Notes under the pieces: model-generated
The model's input: the letters and a program-made list of their open reading frames with translations, nothing else
Told to the model about the DNA's origin: nothing
Database searches by the model: none
NCBI RefSeq assembly: GCF_000003605.2
Contig: NW_003151765.1
Location: forward strand, 240,586-255,763
From: Saccoglossus kowalevskii
Taxonomy: Eukaryota > Hemichordata > Enteropneusta > Harrimaniidae
Direction: 5' to 3'
Length of the DNA: 15,178 nucleotides
Program-made: the position numbers and the translations under genes
Part shown: one piece after another, positions 9,601 through 14,925 of the stretch
How the letters are laid out: each line of letters opens with the position of its first letter
How positions within the stretch are numbered: position 1 is the stretch's first letter

Positions 9601-12600
9601 TCCATCTCCACAGGGTAGGCCGTCCTCTTGCAGAGATTACAGCGCTCACTGCGAAACTCGCCATCACATTATTAACAATGCTTCAAATTCTCCCCAGTTT
9701 GATACTGGTTACCATAGCAGCAGATTTGCTTCCAAATCTGCTTCTCATAGCAACAAAGCAGCTGACACATTTCGCTCTGGTCGCAGCGTATCAACTCATG
9801 AGGACAAAGCATCAATTAACACACCATCTCATTCTCGTCCACATTCTCTTTCATACATTTCACAGGAGGATTATCCTCGACATCATCACCATCATTCTCT
9901 GCCAGCCAATTCACAGCCGCCCAGTAGTTCATATAGGCATCCATCGCCTAATGGCAGCTATTCCAGCAGTACATCATCCATCACATCACCGGGGCAAATC
10001 ATAGACATTGCAGCCACATTAGATCCGACATACCGACAAGATCAAATGTATCCACCACAAGATGTACAAGGGGTCACATTAATCAAGAAAACGCCATTAA
10101 ATGAATCATTACCACCAGGTAGGTCCTTAATTTCTTCAATTCATGTACTGTCTTCAGCACATCTCTGATGAAAATGTGTATCCTGATTCTTTTTAGGATA
10201 CATTGAATAAATGGTGTGTTTCTGATAACCAAAACGTGCCTTAAACTTTTCACCACCAGTTTCCTTTTTTCATCATGAATTCACTTTCCTTCAGAAGATT
10301 GGGTACAAAATATCCAAATTGTTTGAGTGGAAATTGACTCAAATTGTGTCTATTGGTGCCAAAATTAGGGTTGATTTCCAGAAATATTGAAGAATGTAAC
10401 ATAAAAGTGCAGAAAATTTTGGGTGAGAGTCTGGTGGGGAAAAAGTTAATTTCACATGGTGACCTATGTATCCTTTATGGCCAACAGTAGTCGCTGGATG
10501 ATCCTCACTTTGTTTTGTGTTGCATGTTAGATTGATTCTTAACATAATATAAACATTTTATTTTAAAATACTTCTATATAATACAGCAGCATGGACCAAC
10601 AAAATTCGCATAATCTACAATAACTTTACAAAACAAAACAACAATTACATGATTGCAGTAAACAAATATGGCAAATAAAAAAGTTGTGCTTACTTTATTT
10701 TTATTTGAATGCTTACCAGAAACACACTATTTGTTTATTTAGTCTATTGAAGTTCACCCACACTAAAAATGCATGTAAATGTTTGCTATTAAAATGCCAA
10801 AAGCAGTTGGCCATCATTAAAAAATCTTTGTACATTGTACAATAGAATATTATTCATTTGAAAATTAACCAACTAGTTATTCGTAAATACTCTCCCAATT
10901 TTCATAATAGCAAACACTTTGGCTAGAGAAAATAGTTTTTTATTAGTTTCAAAACGTTCTTATTTATAGTGTCAATACCATGTATATTTTGCAAAATGCT
11001 TCTTGTGATAAACCTACAGTACACCACAAAGCAGTCCAGTTAACTGTACTGTCACTAACTATAGTTATCAATGAATAACTGCTAATTTATTCACTACCAT
11101 AATGCATATTTATCAATATTAATTTATTCCTCATCACCATACATATTCATCAATGCTAATTTATTCACCACCATCATGCATATTCATCACTGCTAATTTA
11201 TTTATTGCTGAGAATATTCATCAATGCTAATTTATTCACCACCATCATGCATATTCATCAATGCTAATTTATTCATTGCTGAGAATATTCATCACTGCTA
11301 ATTTATTCACCACCATCATGCATATTCATTACTGCTAATGTATTCATTACTGAGAATATTCATCAATGCTAATTTATTCATTATCATCATGCATATTCAT
11401 CACTGCTAATTTATTCATTGCTGAGAATATTCATCAATGCTAATTTATTCACCACCATCATGCATGTTCATCAATGCTAATTTATTCATTGCTGAGAATA
11501 TTCATCACCGCTAATTTATTCACCACCACCATGCATATTCATCAATGCTAATGTACTCATTGCTGAGAATATTCATCAATGCTAATTTATCGACTAGCAT
11601 CTTGCATATTCATCACTGCTAATTTATTCATTGCTGAGAATATTCATCAATGCTAATTTATTCACCACCATCATGCATATTCATCAATGCTAATTTATTC
11701 ATTGCTGAGAATATTCATCAATGCTAATTTATTGACTAGCATCATGCATATTCTTCAATGCTAATTTATTCTTTATTTCTATTATTCATGGCCATCATGA
11801 ATAGCTATCTTCTAATTTATTCATGACCATCATGAATATTCATTTCATAATTTATTCATGGCCATCATGAATAGCTATCTTCTAATTTATTCATGACCAT
11901 CATGAATATTCATTTCATAATTTATTCATGGCCATCATGAATAGCTATCTTCTAATTTATTCATGACCATCATGAATATTCATTTCATAATTTATTCATG
12001 GCCATCATGAATATTCATCAATGCTAATGTACTCATTGCTGAGAATATTCATCAATGCTAATTTATCGACTAGCATCTTGCATATTCATCACTGCTAATT
12101 TATTCATTGCTGAGAATATTCATCAATGCTAATTTATTCACCACCATCATGCATATTCATCAATGCTAATTTATTCATTGCTGAGAATATTCATCAATGC
12201 TAATTTATTGACTAGCATCATGCATATTCATCACTGCTAATTTATTCATTGCTGAGAATATTCACCAATGCTAATTTATTCACCACCATCATGCATATTC
12301 ATCAATGCTAATTTATTCATTGCTGAGAATATTCATCAATGCTAATTTATTCACTACCATCATGTATATTCATCAATGCTAATTTATTCACGTACATCAT
12401 GAATAGCTATCTTCTAATTTATTCATGGCCATCATGAATAGCTATCTTCTAATTCATTCATGACCATCATGAATATTCATTTCATAATTTATTCATGGCC
12501 ATCATAAATAGCTATCTTCTAATTTATTTATGACCATCATGAATATTCATTTCATAATTTATTCACCACCACCATGCATATTCATCAATGCTAATGTACT

Positions 12601-13082
12601 CCTTGCTGAGAATATTCATCAATGCTAATTTATCGACTAGCATCTTGCATATTCATCACTGCTAATTTATTCATTGCTGAGAATATTCATCAATGCTAAT
12701 TTATTGACTAGCATCATGCATATTCTTCAATGCTAATTTATTCTTTATCACCATACATATTCATCAATGCTAATTTATTCACTACCATCATGTATATTCA
12801 TCAATGCTAATTTATTCACTACCATCATGTATATTCATCAATGTTAATTTATTCACTACCATCATGAATGTTAATAAGTTCATCTGCATTCAATCAATAA
12901 ATCAATCTTGTTTCTTTTTAGTATTCACACCAGATGATGATGATGATGATGACTTTTATCCTGGTATCTCAGAGACTGATAAAAACTTTGCACCAATCCA
13001 GGGTACAAGAAGGAAAAGTGACAGCAAGAAAGAACGAAAAAACAAAGGACTCTTTGGAAAACTGAAGAAAAAGAAGAATTAA
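564..13082 (+). CDS. CCDC50-like ubiquitin-binding coiled-coil protein with a giant disordered arm, 5'-partial, five exons
   Basis: Joined exons 564-611, 3359-3550, 4551-4655, 5540-10118 and 12922-13082 give 1,694 in-frame residues, ending at TAA 13080-13082. The start codon is upstream of the window. Every junction has GT-AG borders and the phases agree (0, 0, 0, 1). In order: MIU-like motif 1 spanning the exon 1/2 junction (DDEEFARLLHEQE, residues 14-26); MIU-like motif 2 (HDEDIARKMQQEEQ); a basic NLS-like run KKRKSKKR (116-123); a Cys/His motif CLTRCPVHGC; PPYY (about 164-167); a 28-residue repeat array (556-741); a Ser/Asp cluster (about 835-879); PPAY (about 1082); five His (1563-1567); a D7 run; and a basic tail GLFGKLKKKKN. 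In vertebrate CCDC50, MIU motifs bind K63-linked ubiquitin in receptor trafficking and selective autophagy. The assignment rests on those motifs only; the long arm has no counterpart I recognise, and human CCDC50 is much shorter. Exon structure is firm; family is moderate. Confidence 0.8.
628..649. repeat. CTCTG pentanucleotide microsatellite
   Basis: About four head-to-tail copies of CTCTG lie 17 nt after the exon 1 donor. It is a simple repeat with no sign of function beyond its closeness to the splice site. Confidence 0.9.
789..992. mobile_element. MITE-like non-autonomous DNA transposon, about 200 bp
   Basis: The left end TACTGTGAAATACTTTATTT (followed by TAGC) is matched in inverted orientation by GCGAAAATAAAGTATTTCAT (followed by AGTA) at the right end near 968-991. 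That makes terminal inverted repeats of about 24 bp with two mismatches. A second, inner inverted pair is visible: ATTTATTTTCACTGA on the left against TCCAGTGAAAATAGTGC on the right, so most of the element could fold on itself. There is no transposase frame. It must have moved with enzymes supplied elsewhere. I cannot assign a superfamily or define the target-site duplication with confidence. Confidence 0.65.
1158..1236. repeat. Octamer-bearing repeat, copy 1
   Basis: The conserved core is TATAGATTTATCAC, then GTGAGAGCCTCATTCTGAAATG, split here by a short variable stretch, and it ends in TATGCAAATGAATT. The POU-type octamer ATGCAAAT lies at 1225-1232. It is in tandem with copy 2, at about 77-bp spacing measured from the TATAGATTT core. 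Confidence 0.8.
1237..1313. repeat. Octamer-bearing repeat, copy 2
   Basis: Tandem partner of the preceding unit: TGTGATTGCTTCATTCC, TATAGATTTATCACCATGG, GAGAGCCTCATTCTGAAATG and ATGCAAAT at 1302-1309. It differs from copy 1 at only a few positions in the core, so the duplication is fairly young. Confidence 0.8.
1501..1573. repeat. Octamer-bearing repeat, copy 3 (dispersed)
   Basis: About 190 bp beyond copy 2 the same order of blocks recurs: TGCTTCTACTC, TTTAGATTTGTCACCATGG, GAGAGCCTCAATCTGGAATG, and ATGCAAAT at 1559-1566. An extra GTTAT is duplicated just before the octamer. It is in the same orientation as copies 1 and 2. Confidence 0.8.
1691..1820. repeat. 16-17-bp tandem array of ATTTGCAT octamers
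   Basis: Perfect ATTTGCAT occurs at 1697, 1713, 1729, 1745, 1761 and 1794, with degenerate members TTTTGAAT at 1778 and TTTTGCAT at 1811. Spacing is 16, 16, 16, 16, 17, 16 and 17 bp. ATTTGCAT is the reverse complement of the POU/Oct octamer ATGCAAAT. The spacer is mostly GCCAACTC or CCCAAACTC. An open frame across this block is a by-product of the repeat and is not called as a gene. Whether the octamers bind a factor is inference. Confidence 0.85.
2440..2500. mobile_element. Isolated MITE end, related to the element at 789-992
   Basis: GCGAAAATAAAGTATTCTAC followed by AGTA near 2465-2488 matches the right terminus of the earlier MITE, with the substitution TTCTAC for TTTCAT. No matching left end is found nearby, so this is a truncated or badly decayed copy. 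Confidence 0.45.
2707..2917. mobile_element. Second MITE-like palindromic element, about 210 bp
   Basis: The left end TTTTGTAAAACACACTG at 2707-2722 faces GACGTGTTTTACAGTAG at about 2902-2918. Inside, TGCCATTTTAGCGAATT (about 2735) faces AATTTGGCTAAAATGCC (about 2782) in inverted orientation. TTAGCTAA and TTAGCGA words recur throughout. The termini resemble the TACTGT...TTTTAGC ends of the 789-992 element, so both may belong to one family. There is no coding capacity. Confidence 0.5.
3359..3550 (+). CDS. Exon 2: MIU-like motifs and basic helix
   Basis: Sixty-four codons, phase 0 at both ends, between acceptor GATGTCTAG and donor GAT|GTAAGA. It opens with EFARLLHEQESKRKSKHLP, completing the first MIU-like motif and followed by a basic segment. 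It continues with the second, HDEDIARKMQQEEQLMAKR, and ends in a His/Lys-rich helix and ADPD. The spaced A-R-x-[LM]-x-x-[EQ]-E pattern is that of MIU ubiquitin-binding helices (established for RABEX-5 and CCDC50). The charge pattern predicts a continuous helix. This is the most recognisable part of the protein. Confidence 0.85.
3551..4550 (+). other. Intron 2, containing a diverged direct duplication
   Basis: It runs from donor GTAAGA to acceptor TTGTTTTGCAG. No exon is seen. Two diverged copies of a segment of about 200 bp are recognisable: one at roughly 3661-3840 and one at roughly 3913-4110. Shared blocks in order are AAAACATAC, G(C/T)TG(C/T)CGTTTCTC-like, TCAAAGTTG, TTACTGGTG and CACCTTGG or CACTTGG, offset by 270-300 bp. 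The copies have drifted considerably, with indels. From 4110 to 4550 I see nothing beyond AT-rich sequence. Confidence 0.6.
4551..4655 (+). CDS. Exon 3: linker
   Basis: Thirty-five codons, phase 0, between acceptor TTTTGCAG and a consensus donor TCT|GTAAGT. It encodes PLVPLHGDHHRQHSVPARIK followed by a Gly/Tyr stretch and KSYTKQS. It links the MIU helices to the basic start of the giant exon. I recognise no domain. Strong splice sites, preserved phase and absence of stops support it. Confidence 0.8.
4656..5539 (+). other. Intron 3
   Basis: It runs from donor GTAAGT to acceptor CTTCCCTTACAG. No exon is seen. A tRNA-like fragment lies at about 4873-4965 and is listed separately. The rest is unstructured AT-rich sequence. 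Confidence 0.7.
4873..4965 (-). mobile_element. Possible tRNA-derived SINE fragment
   Basis: On the minus strand the block reads GGACTAGCAGTTCAAGCCC, with AGTTCAAGCCC resembling an RNA polymerase III B box (GGTTCAANNCC), preceded by GGAAGCAGTAG. No clear A box or tail is visible, so the element is degenerate or the resemblance is chance. Confidence 0.3.
5540..10118 (+). CDS. Exon 4: giant exon coding for the disordered Ser/Asp-rich arm
   Basis: The 4,579-nt exon starts after CTTCCCTTACAG with AAG and stays open for 1,526 codons, ending one base into a codon at CAG|GTAGGT. An in-frame ATG pair occurs at 5582, but the 42 nt before it continue the frame and encode the NLS-like KKRKSKKR, so the exon begins at 5540. 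Seen in order: CLTRCPVHGC and PPYY near the start; DDFISV at 5708-5725; basophilic sites FRRTQSF and RRYSS; a 28-residue repeat array 6860-7417; the run SESSSSSSDDESS; a second small repeat 8240-8440; PPAY at 8438-8449; RSVGNLAL; and H5 at 9881-9895. Composition (Ser, Asp, Asn, Thr and His rich, few long hydrophobic runs, no signal peptide or membrane helix) indicates a cytosolic or nuclear disordered region. I know no homologue for it. Confidence 0.9.
5540..10168 (+). CDS. Alternative 3' end: readthrough of the last donor, stop at 10168
   Basis: If the donor at 10119 is not used, the frame continues after LPP with GRSLISSIHVLSSAHL and stops at TGA 10166-10168. AATAAA follows at 10206-10211 and a GT-rich TGGTGTGTTTCTG right after it. 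This has the arrangement of an intronic polyadenylation site. The product would lack the D7 run and basic tail of the last exon. It is offered as an alternative to the five-exon model and is unproven without transcript data. Confidence 0.4.
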   Translation, partial: KKRKSKKRSAPSKNMMTRPNRIPEVYEYTLSNSSCLTRCPVHGCITALPPYYMLKQDDFISVDHNQTTVVSDEYTRSMTVLSDEHLLGRTVVSESTDLCPTAVIFCDQMLTPEPDLISDHSVSSQSVSSLNNAQTSNRDKHQPSICTDHQHAHDSNTDVDPVSNKAKRISQLFTELEKVGVLQAIDETIVSPTQSVSSKAPIKQKYGEFWICEDEEFVFRRTQSFTQKLKNVISRPTRRYSSQLNLASLSEAPVVLKSSQRLDGSNSEVAKIVSDVGRATYQLDDSKLTVLIADGTKHNFSGSEQMLSHASENEVLPDLSKEPHAQQKQSCKHNANSENDDADELILCSSDRDTNDMNLMNACVTPSIVILDENESGQDVNEGIKCMHQRKNSTDICACSSNNKNLVMNKGTCSSSSQEKLTRPISPSKPLPEYMSLDTKHRDFPSTEIDEYNLPIQSCTSLDDQSTTHRDSPSTEMEELKNKITKQSNLPTTQIDKHNPCIQPICSSDDLVTKNGDFPSTATDEHNLSIHSCCSADDQITEHKNLPSTELGEHNSPIQSFIDSDDQITKHSDLPTTKMNEDNPCIQIICSSDDQFTTNRNLPSSEINEHIQPIQSSYSSDDQFTELQLLPDSPNLSEIESLCTCGFTTDLTDSSSPGHRVDTPSSNPLPFCADSEPSPCFDDSVFVTPTRRTTHSETSKNHAEGGGDFVCQETSVVNVDDEAFSEPGSESSSSSSDDESSHRLVSMDYDGDDSASDDNLDYTFMNHLRTKHPPAQNCIMLTQDFFSPSKDVSNDSLSQNVSGMDDSSRSAEGTHIETQQIDNSKSCSEVLAKSIAVTTEDDHDANKQGMKSDTDVLERSHVSSHRNTNCGSDTRACVPGLSAKMENSKGSCSDNDKIDLIEDPSYGGPHPVLSENPLCVHLPSTVVIEDTSCGGPSCEDLLCACPPTAVLGENLPKVGPSPTEDKPPAYSMKLLSGEITNENDNLAFMMRKSVNESHKSELVSVKENHRLADSVESATNDNDSESPSDESADVVAELRQLADPFSVQCNADLCSVNKCSSYAVSSEPSREGPSFVGVKNGKLMTSFTQSKKWSQNTSDMLSSSQVLGKKPPRAELVQNVSLVQIEKHKKHVDRPQSMHSGVVSRCRSVGNLALAPVHENESLHLQSIGKNSRKSAATSSVNHGPVMGVARLRQKRCASRNYRHSYHEGVHLQHDPWVPQKHDSSSTSAVSLPGFAAVREIPEEVCAKVKTINSDSTHKDNAVSTSVNWATLANKSNNAKKNHLQNNPVKTNIVSNTVGNQQGINRLSVHSGETGPISNSASPTTVQPPLTDKPTNHTCDLSIPASNLIVSHFSPSPQGRPSSCRDYSAHCETRHHIINNASNSPQFDTGYHSSRFASKSASHSNKAADTFRSGRSVSTHEDKASINTPSHSRPHSLSYISQEDYPRHHHHHSLPANSQPPSSSYRHPSPNGSYSSSTSSITSPGQIIDIAATLDPTYRQDQMYPPQDVQGVTLIKKTPLNESLPPGRSLISSIHVLSSAHL
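5684..5695 (+). other. PPxY motif 1 (PPYY)
   Basis: Residues 164-167 of the reconstructed protein read PPYY within TALPPYYMLK, 10 residues before the DDFISV sequence. PPxY is the core ligand of WW domains, including those of NEDD4-family ubiquitin ligases. Use of the motif here is inference. Confidence 0.6.
6860..7417 (+). repeat. Coding minisatellite: 28-residue (84-bp) repeats, seven units
   Basis: Six full units of 28 residues and one of 18 (the second, shortened by 10 residues) follow one another without gaps. A typical unit carries LPSTE near its start, then EHN.PIQS, then SSDDQ(I/F)T. Invariant or near-invariant positions are P5, the DD pair at 23-24 and the Ile at 16. Unit starts are at 6860, 6944, 6998, 7082, 7166, 7250 and 7334. 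The deletion in unit 2 is in frame, so coding has been kept. The SSDD pairs are acidophilic kinase (CK2-type) sites. Shadow frames on both strands look repetitive only because of this array. Confidence 0.92.
7697..7832 (+). other. Acidic serine cluster in the arm
   Basis: Residues about 835-879 include SEPGSESSSSSSDDESS and DYDGDDSASDDNLDY. Serines followed by acidic residues are typical CK2 substrates, and the segment must be disordered. Its DNA is a GATGAT/TCATCT-rich simple-sequence region. Confidence 0.75.
8240..8440 (+). repeat. Second, weaker coding repeat (27/24 residues)
   Basis: IEDPSYGGP...LC.HLPSTVV (8240-8320) is followed by IEDTSCGGP...LCACPPTAVL (8321-8392) and then a truncated third unit GENLPKVGPSP. 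The second unit lacks three residues relative to the first, in frame. It is unrelated to the 28-residue array and indicates a second local duplication in the same exon. Confidence 0.7.
8438..8449 (+). other. PPxY motif 2 (PPAY)
   Basis: EDKPPAYSMKL at about residues 1079-1089 contains PPAY, a canonical WW-domain ligand. Together with PPYY near residue 164 it gives two PPxY motifs in the protein, about 918 residues apart. Confidence 0.65.
10206..10211 (+). promoter_or_regulatory. Candidate intronic polyadenylation signal AATAAA
   Basis: AATAAA lies 38 nt after the readthrough stop (10166-10168) and is followed at once by TGGTGTGTTTCTG, a GT-rich stretch like a downstream element. The hexamer alone is common in AT-rich DNA; its position and the following GT-rich run raise it above background. 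Confidence 0.45.
11071..12880. repeat. Nested intronic satellite array, about 1.8 kb
   Basis: Two unit types alternate: a 37-bp unit (TTCATCAATGCTAATTTATT then CACCACCATCATGCATA) and a 34-bp unit (same first 20 bp, then CATTGCTGAGAATA), giving a 71-bp dimer. Two insertions of a related 70-bp dimer (35+35 bp, built on TTCATGGCCATCATGAATAG and CATGACCATCATGAATATTC) occupy about 11785-12010 and 12390-12560. A longer block starting ATGTACTC recurs at 11551, 12027 and 12594, so higher-order copies of about 476 and 567 bp exist. The array ends about 40 nt before the acceptor at 12921. Confidence 0.93.
12922..13082 (+). CDS. Exon 5: D7 run and basic C-terminal tail
   Basis: The exon begins after TTTCTTTTTAG; its first two bases complete a Val codon split by the phase-1 intron. 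It encodes 53 residues: VFTP, seven Asp (six GAT plus one GAC), FYPGISETDKNFAPIQGTRR, then a Lys/Arg-rich tail ending GLFGKLKKKKN, TAA. Both acceptor quality and phase fit the donor at 10119. The non-repetitive FYPGISETDKNFAPIQGTRR looks like a conserved segment rather than drift. The tail could act as a nuclear-localisation or acidic-membrane-binding segment. The open frame that extends left of the acceptor runs into satellite and is not coding. Confidence 0.82.
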
Positions 13083-13608
13083 CATTTTATTAATGATCAG
13101 ACTATGCATAATGATGAGTTTATTTGAACTATTCAAACTTGCCCAGTTGTACCTGTAATCATGACACTAATTGACAAGAATATGTACAAAGTAATAGAAC
13201 ATCTGGAAATAATATACTAGCCTCACTTCTGTAGCCTAAATCATTGTCACTTTGTCAACAAGGCCGTTTGGGGCTATAACTAAATAATCATATACAGTAC
13301 TTTACTACTTTATCTGTGAATGCAATCATGTATTTTCATACTGTTTATCAGATACCAATAGATTGTTTTCCGTTGACTGCGAGATCCCGTGTTATGTGTG
13401 AAATCAAATGAAAAAAACAGGACAAACAAAGGTCATAGCGTCAAGGTTGCTTCTGAACATCGCTAGGGGTTCGTCAAATGCAAAAAAAAATATTACAATA
13501 ATGTGCTATACACATTTAATGATGATGATTTCTATAAAGTAAGGGTATCTCAACGCAGTATTTCCCTCAAGGATTGCCATGAGCTATAAAAAATGAAATT
13601 CAAAATTC

Positions 13609-13629
13609 AAAATCAAATCGTTTGATTTT
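13609..13629. other. Small perfect hairpin, 9-bp stem
   Basis: AAAATCAAA, loop TCG, TTTGATTTT. The arms pair perfectly. No U-rich terminator or known RNA class is implied; it may be the core of a decayed inverted-repeat element. Confidence 0.6.
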
Positions 13630-13711
13630 TGTGACAGACAATTTTTGTGACGGTTCGCGCCTTTCACCCAATATGCGAGATATCAAGGTGAACGAAAAAT
13701 TACTTATACCT

Positions 13712-13733
13712 CTGACATAATATTGTATGTCAG
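13712..13733. other. Small perfect hairpin, 8-bp stem
   Basis: CTGACATA, loop ATATTG, TATGTCAG. It is a perfect inverted repeat, about 80 nt after the preceding hairpin. Confidence 0.6.
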
Positions 13734-13994
13734 CTATTTCTCTGTGTTTGCAGTTTCAATCTTCTGGGTGAAATACAATCTCATCAGCCACTCCTTCTTT
13801 CTTCCTTATATATAAACAATACAAAGATTCCAGTCAAATTATGTTAATCAATTATAAATATCTATACAGATTACAATACTATTTCTACTGCTTTTTTAAA
13901 ACAATATTGAGGAATTTGGGTCCACATTTGTGTCATAATTATCACTGAAGAATGCACTTATAGCTCACCTGGCGCTTTCATCATCACCATCATT

Positions 13995-14112
13995 GTAATT
14001 TATTCATGACCATCATGAATATTCACCTCCTAATTTATTCATGACCTTGATGCATATTCATTTCATTATCTATTCATGACCATCATGAATATCCATCTTC
14101 TAATTTATTCAT
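13995..14112. repeat. Detached fragment of the intronic satellite family
   Basis: TAATTTATTCATGACCATCA followed by TGAATATTCA, then three further related 35-bp-like units to TCTTCTAATTTATTCAT, match the 35-bp units inside the last intron. It lies about 900 bp past the stop codon and about 1.1 kb from the main array, in the same orientation. Confidence 0.85.
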
Positions 14113-14510
14113 CTTTGTTAAATCTGTTATTTGTTTTTCTGGATACTGTAAACCACTTTTATTTTCACAGAAAACACATTTTCCGGGTCAGTGAAAATCT
14201 GTAGATGATATGCACAGAAAATTAAGCCACATATTTTTCATGAGATTTCAGCATGAATCGTGCCATCCTACTGTCATATCCCCAGACATTCCACTCACAT
14301 ATTTAACAATAACTTCATTCAGCACAATAAATTGTTGGCTATATGTGCATATTTTTTACACATTTTGGGGGGTTTGATATTCCTTTTTAAAGTTTCCCCA
14401 AATTGTATTAAAAATAGTCACCATAAATTCCATTTGAAGACCAGTTCTAGTTTTACTCATTTTTGAGCAAACTCGGCACATCAAATAAGTCTTTGCTGCT
14501 CATTATTAAG
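14113..14510 (+). other. Gene-free sequence with a MITE-like left end
   Basis: GATACTGTAAACCACTTTTA followed by TTTTCACAG at about 14142-14170 resembles the outer end of the MITEs in intron 1; no matching right end is found. AATAAA occurs at 14326-14331 and is the first canonical hexamer I find after the stop codon, about 1.2 kb away. Nothing else is recognised. Confidence 0.45.
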
Positions 14511-14518
14511 GGTTGCAG

Positions 14519-14640
14519 TGTATCATTGTCGTCAATGACATCAACATTGTCAGTGACAACAACATTGTCGACAGTGTCGTTGACGTCACCATATTCACCA
14601 CTGTCGTTGACGTCACCACTGTCGTTGACATTACAACCAT
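14519..14640. repeat. GTCGTTGAC-rich tandem block with two perfect CRE palindromes
   Basis: Short repeats built on TGTCGTTGACGTCACCA and related words (GTCAATGACATCAACATTGT, CAGTGACAACAACATTGTCG) fill this stretch. TGACGTCA, the palindromic cAMP-response element consensus, occurs exactly at 14581-14588 and 14608-14615, 27 bp apart, in near-identical 27-bp units. Regulatory use is inference; the spacing is explained by duplication. Confidence 0.75.
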
Positions 14641-14925
14641 GCGCATTTAATGTCAGTCAAATACCACATCTAGCAACATGTATACTTGTGAATTGAATGT
14701 GATGTTTTTTTTGTTTTGTTTTTTATAAATGTTTTTTGTGCCAGGCGACAGTGTCGGACATTCAATGTCACTGTTGTCTCTCCTGACTTTTTTTTTTGTA
14801 TGTGCAAATTGCAAGTACTAGTGCTGACACATTTTGCCACAGAAGTCATATTCATATTTGGGACTTACATGACAGGGCTGTGCAAACATCTTCCTATCAA
14901 ATGGCAATTTAATGTGCTATCCTGG
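14641..14925 (+). other. Gene-free sequence
   Basis: It contains T-rich runs (14705-14725, 14787-14797) and GCGACAGTGTCGGACATTCA, which echoes the GACAGTGTCG of the preceding repeat block. An open frame here has no features of a protein family I know and is not called. Confidence 0.4.

Larger units (their letters stand above)
10119..12921 (+). other. Intron 4 (last intron)
   Basis: It runs from donor GTAGGT to acceptor TTTCTTTTTAG. The first part holds the readthrough frame and AATAAA described separately. From 10215 to 11070 I see AT-rich sequence with no gene or repeat I can name. The remainder, 11071-12880, is satellite. Confidence 0.75.
13083..13990 (+). other. 3' UTR and/or downstream sequence, first part
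   Basis: No coding signal follows the stop. No AATAAA or ATTAAA is seen close to the stop, so the transcript end is unclear. Two small hairpins (13609-13629 and 13712-13733) are the only structures I can name. An A9 run lies near 13482-13490. Confidence 0.5.

Noticed and set aside
12804-12921. Open frame leading into the last exon, with an ATG at 12804
   Set aside because: The part before 12921 is satellite and polypyrimidine tract. The TTTCTTTTTAG acceptor and phase match to the 10118 donor explain the coding part better.
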